A stretch of DNA of 64,000 bases from Bradyrhizobium lablabi (lineage in GTDB: Bacteria > Pseudomonadota > Alphaproteobacteria > Rhizobiales > Xanthobacteraceae): assembly GCF_900141755.1 (NCBI RefSeq), contig NZ_LT670844.1, positions 1,116,001 to 1,180,000 of the forward strand, written 5' to 3'. The notes beneath the pieces were generated by a model. It was not told where the DNA came from and did no database searches. It saw only the letters and a program-made list of their open reading frames with translations. Each line of letters begins with the position of its first letter. The stretch's first letter is position 1. Both the position numbers and the translations under genes were made by a program. Positions 61,790 to 64,000 of this stretch are shown piece after piece.

Positions 61790-62587
61790 GTGCGCCCCGC
61801 CGCTCTCAGGTTTGCCCGCAGCTTAAGTTTCGTTGGTTCGGTCGCATGGTTCGCAGCGGCCGCAGCTTTTGCAGCCGAGGCGAAGCCCGACGCCTCGATC
61901 AAGGCACGAAATGTCGAAGCTAGCGTCTCGCTCGACGACAAGATCAAGGCTGATCCAGCGCTTTCGGTGGATTGTCTTGCCGAGGGCAGAAAGTGGCTCG
62001 ACAAGCAAGCTGCGGACGCGGCTGCCTCGCGCAAACAGGACCCGCAACTGTTTCGCGACGGCGGCTGGACTTTCGAGCGCAATTACGCCGTCCGCTCCGT
62101 GGTCGACGGGCACTATGTCAGCATTGTCAGGTCCGACTATATGGACACCCACGGCGCCCATCCGAATTCGGATGTCGACACTATCCTGTGGGACGCAACA
62201 GCGAAAAAGCGCATCAGCATCCGCCCGTTCTTCACCGAGACTGCCGACAACGGCCCAACCATGACGGCAATGCGCAAGGCCGTGATCGCATCTTTGAATA
62301 TCGAAAAGAAAAAGCGAGATTCGAGCGAGACCGCGACCGCCGAATGGTACATGGGCCTTGAGCCAAAACTGCTCAAGATCGGCGCGGTGACACTGGCGCC
62401 GTCTACCGTAACGGGCAAAAGCTCCGGCCTGACCTTTCATTATCCGCCCTACGCAGTCGGTCCTTATGTCGAGGGACAGTATGTCGCGTTCGTGCCGTGG
62501 GAGACCCTGAAGCCATATCTCACGCCGGAGGGCATGACCATTTTCGGCGGCGCGCGGCCCAAGGACGACGATGACGGCACGCGATGA
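61790..62587 (+). CDS. DUF3298/DUF4163 domain exported protein
   Basis: The GTG start with AAGGA upstream begins a signal peptide (RFARSLSFVGSVAWFAAAAAFAAEA) of about 30 residues. The mature 235-residue part has the RsiV-like layout: DUF4163 (FERNYAVRSVVDGHYVSIV) followed by DUF3298 (LTFHYPPYAVGPYVEGQYVAFVPWETLKPYL). It is probably periplasmic. The anti-sigma-like family is known mainly from RsiV of Bacillus, and the role here is unknown. It starts 37 bp after the mutase gene, but there is no functional link. Confidence 0.88.
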   Translation: MRPAALRFARSLSFVGSVAWFAAAAAFAAEAKPDASIKARNVEASVSLDDKIKADPALSVDCLAEGRKWLDKQAADAAASRKQDPQLFRDGGWTFERNYAVRSVVDGHYVSIVRSDYMDTHGAHPNSDVDTILWDATAKKRISIRPFFTETADNGPTMTAMRKAVIASLNIEKKKRDSSETATAEWYMGLEPKLLKIGAVTLAPSTVTGKSSGLTFHYPPYAVGPYVEGQYVAFVPWETLKPYLTPEGMTIFGGARPKDDDDGTR

Positions 62588-62636
62588 CCGGCCGGGCAGA
62601 TTTTCCCACCCGGCATTGATGTGCTATTATGCAGCC

Positions 62637-62951
62637 ATGAGCGACGTTAGAGACATCACACTGGAAGAAATTATTGCCAAGCTGCGCGACATTGCACCAG
62701 CGATTCAGGCGGAGGGCGTAACCAAGCTCGCCGTCTTTGGATCACGGGCGCGCGGCGACGCAAGACCAGACAGCGATCTCGATGTGCTCATCGACAGGAC
62801 TGCGCGCGGCGCATCACCGCCCTTTGATCCGTTCAAGGTCCAGCATTTGATCGAGGATGCGACGGGACTCCAGGCGCAGATATCGATGCGGGACCTGCTG
62901 AAGCCACGTATCGCCGAACGGATCGCCGAAGACTTGATCGAGGTGTTCTGA
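62637..62951 (+). CDS. mntA: MntA-type nucleotidyltransferase antitoxin
   Basis: The start at 62637 (MSDVRDITLEEIIAKLRDIA) gives 104 residues; the longer frame overlaps the upstream gene. The minimal nucleotidyltransferase signature is intact: GSRARGD (35-41) and the metal pair in DSDLDVLID (46-53). In HepT-MntA systems this enzyme AMPylates the HepT toxin and neutralises it. The hepT ATG follows directly on its stop codon. A TATTAT word at 62625-62630 is a possible -10 box, so the pair may have its own promoter. Confidence 0.88.
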   Translation: MSDVRDITLEEIIAKLRDIAPAIQAEGVTKLAVFGSRARGDARPDSDLDVLIDRTARGASPPFDPFKVQHLIEDATGLQAQISMRDLLKPRIAERIAEDLIEVF

Positions 62952-63323
62952 ATGCCGCCGACCGTCGAAGACCGGCTGCGGGACATTCTGGAAGCCATTG
63001 CCGAGATCGAAGATATGCTCGCTGGCTGCAGCCTCGATCTCTTCTCCGCTGATAAAATGCGCCGCATGGCGACCGAGCGATACCTCGAAGTGGTTTGCGA
63101 GGCGGCGCGAAGGCTCACTGATGAAGTGAAACGGGACGCGCCTGACATCGAGTGGCAGAAAATGGTCGATTTCGGCAATCGGCTGCGCCATGCATATCAC
63201 GCGACCGACGTCGATATTGTCTGGAACATAATCCAGGATCACCTGCCCCCCTTTGAAATCTTTCGTCGAGCGCCGCATTCGCGCGTTAGACAATTGACGG
63301 TCACGCGCGGCCAAAAGCGATGA
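62952..63323 (+). CDS. hepT: HepT-like HEPN ribonuclease toxin (DUF86)
   Basis: The 123-residue all-helical protein is the partner of MntA. The canonical HEPN motif is R-x4-6-H; DUF86 proteins usually read RNxxxHxY. Here it reads G75-N-R-L-R-H80-A-Y82. The leading Arg is replaced by Gly, while His80 and the Tyr82 that MntA AMPylates in known systems are kept. Arg77 and Arg79 could substitute. The stop overlaps the meaB ATG by 4 bp, tying the toxin to the mutase chaperone gene. Confidence 0.83.
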   Translation: MPPTVEDRLRDILEAIAEIEDMLAGCSLDLFSADKMRRMATERYLEVVCEAARRLTDEVKRDAPDIEWQKMVDFGNRLRHAYHATDVDIVWNIIQDHLPPFEIFRRAPHSRVRQLTVTRGQKR

Positions 63324-64000
63324 TGACCAGCAACAAAGTCGTCGATATCAAAGCGTTGGCACAAGACCTGCGCGCAGGCCACCGCGCGGCGCTGGCGCGG
63401 GCGATCACGCTGATCGAAAGCCGGCGCGGCGATCACCAGGCGGCGGCGCGCGATCTGGTGCAGGCGCTGCTGCCGGACACCGGCAAGGCGGTTCGCGTCG
63501 GCATTACCGGCTCGCCCGGCGTCGGCAAATCCACCACCATCGACGGGCTCGGGATGTTCCTGGTCGAGCGCGGGCATAAGGTCGCGGTGCTGGCGGTCGA
63601 CCCCTCCTCGGCACGCACCGGCGGCTCGATCCTCGGCGACAAGACCCGGATGGCGCGGCTCGCCGCGTCCGAGCGCGCCTATATCCGGCCGTCGCCCGCC
63701 TCCGGCACGCTCGGCGGGGTCGCCGCAAAAACCCGCGAGGCGATGCTGTTATGCGAGGCCGCAGGGTTCGATGTGGTGTTGGTGGAGACCGTCGGCATCG
63801 GGCAGTCCGAGACCGCGGTCTGCGACATGACCGATTTCTTCCTGGCGCTGATGCTGCCGGGCGCCGGTGACGAGCTTCAAGGCATCAAGAAGGGCCTGGT
63901 TGAACTCGCCGACATGATCGCCGTCAACAAGGCCGACGGCGACAACATCAAGCGCGCCAACATCGCCGCCGCCGAATATCGCGGCGCGCTGCATATTCTA
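63320..64000 (+). CDS. meaB: Methylmalonyl-CoA mutase-associated GTPase MeaB, 3' truncated by window end
   Basis: The frame opens at ATG 63320 (ATGA overlap with hepT) and stays open to the window edge, 227 codons. It reads [20 protein letters not shown], with Walker [10 protein letters not shown] (64-72), then [22 protein letters not shown], the conserved [13 protein letters not shown], the Walker B-like [10 protein letters not shown] and NKADGDN. MeaB is the SIMIBI-class GTPase that gates cobalamin loading and protects methylmalonyl-CoA mutase. Its position after the mutase genes fits, but mntA-hepT intervenes. Confidence 0.96.
   Translation, partial: MMTSNKVVDIKALAQDLRAGHRAALARAITLIESRRGDHQAAARDLVQALLPDTGKAVRVGITGSPGVGKSTTIDGLGMFLVERGHKVAVLAVDPSSARTGGSILGDKTRMARLAASERAYIRPSPASGTLGGVAAKTREAMLLCEAAGFDVVLVETVGIGQSETAVCDMTDFFLALMLPGAGDELQGIKKGLVELADMIAVNKADGDNIKRANIAAAEYRGALHIL

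Overview
The window looks like the chromosome of an alphaproteobacterium of the Bradyrhizobium / Nitrobacteraceae type. The reasons are high GC with strong third-position bias, the rhizobial c-type cytochrome maturation order (cycH-cycJ-cycK-cycL), a MucR/Ros-type regulator, CtrA-type boxes (TTAA-N7-TTAA), a Ku-type NHEJ gene, and several dispersed palindromic repeat families that I recognise from Bradyrhizobium genomes. No rRNA, tRNA, CRISPR array or prophage was seen.

Layout. 1-3.7 kb: the minus-strand ccmI-ccmE-ccmF-ccmH operon. 3.9-6.5 kb: two unknown genes and a decayed brnT toxin beside an intact brnA antitoxin. 6.5-11.6 kb: a FeuP/FeuQ-like two-component pair, a Ser/Thr-type phosphatase, Ku and an orphan Flp pilin. 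12-19 kb: a ThDP enzyme and a 1551-residue histidine kinase with seven tandem GAF domains, followed by a single-domain response regulator. 19-27.3 kb: an MFS exporter, a YcgN-type protein, a class A PBP with split DUF1214/DUF1254 genes, and a divergent MBL-hydrolase/LysR pair. 27.36-28.65 kb: a complete IS4-family element with perfect 15-bp ends and an 11-bp target duplication, inserted in a dispersed repeat. 28.7-31 kb: a lipoprotein pair and a DUF2336 gene facing away from each other across two perfect CtrA boxes. 31-41.4 kb: a Tat-exported FMN dehydrogenase with a CxxCH motif, HflX, a DivJ-like kinase with a peptidoglycan-binding partner, SufE, and a GGDEF-EAL protein with a periplasmic CxxCH motif. 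41.5-49.8 kb: MucR-like regulator, a GT39-like membrane protein whose 3' end is duplicated around a 1.1-kb A/T-richer islet with a frameshifted gene, an aldolase/epimerase pair, and a 760-bp composite repeat. 49.8-57.1 kb: M20 peptidase, GT87 protein, HerA/DUF853 ATPase and folP-folB-folK. 57.2-64 kb: methylmalonyl-CoA mutase small subunit, a GFA protein, mutase large subunit, a DUF3298 protein, a mntA-hepT toxin-antitoxin pair and the start of meaB.

Themes. Cytochrome c maturation genes share the window with two non-cytochrome proteins that carry CxxCH (an exported flavoenzyme and a c-di-GMP enzyme). Cell-cycle control is suggested by the DivJ-like kinase and the CtrA boxes. Most of the rest is core metabolism, punctuated by small accessory insertions: brnTA, the IS element, the 45-46 kb islet, the 49-kb composite repeat and mntA-hepT. 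Gene starts were often moved inward from the longest open frame when a Shine-Dalgarno sequence, signal peptide or family N-terminus supported it. I did not find a clearly new multi-gene system. The best candidates for follow-up are the repeat-bounded islet, the structured composite repeat, the CtrA divergon and the two CxxCH proteins.
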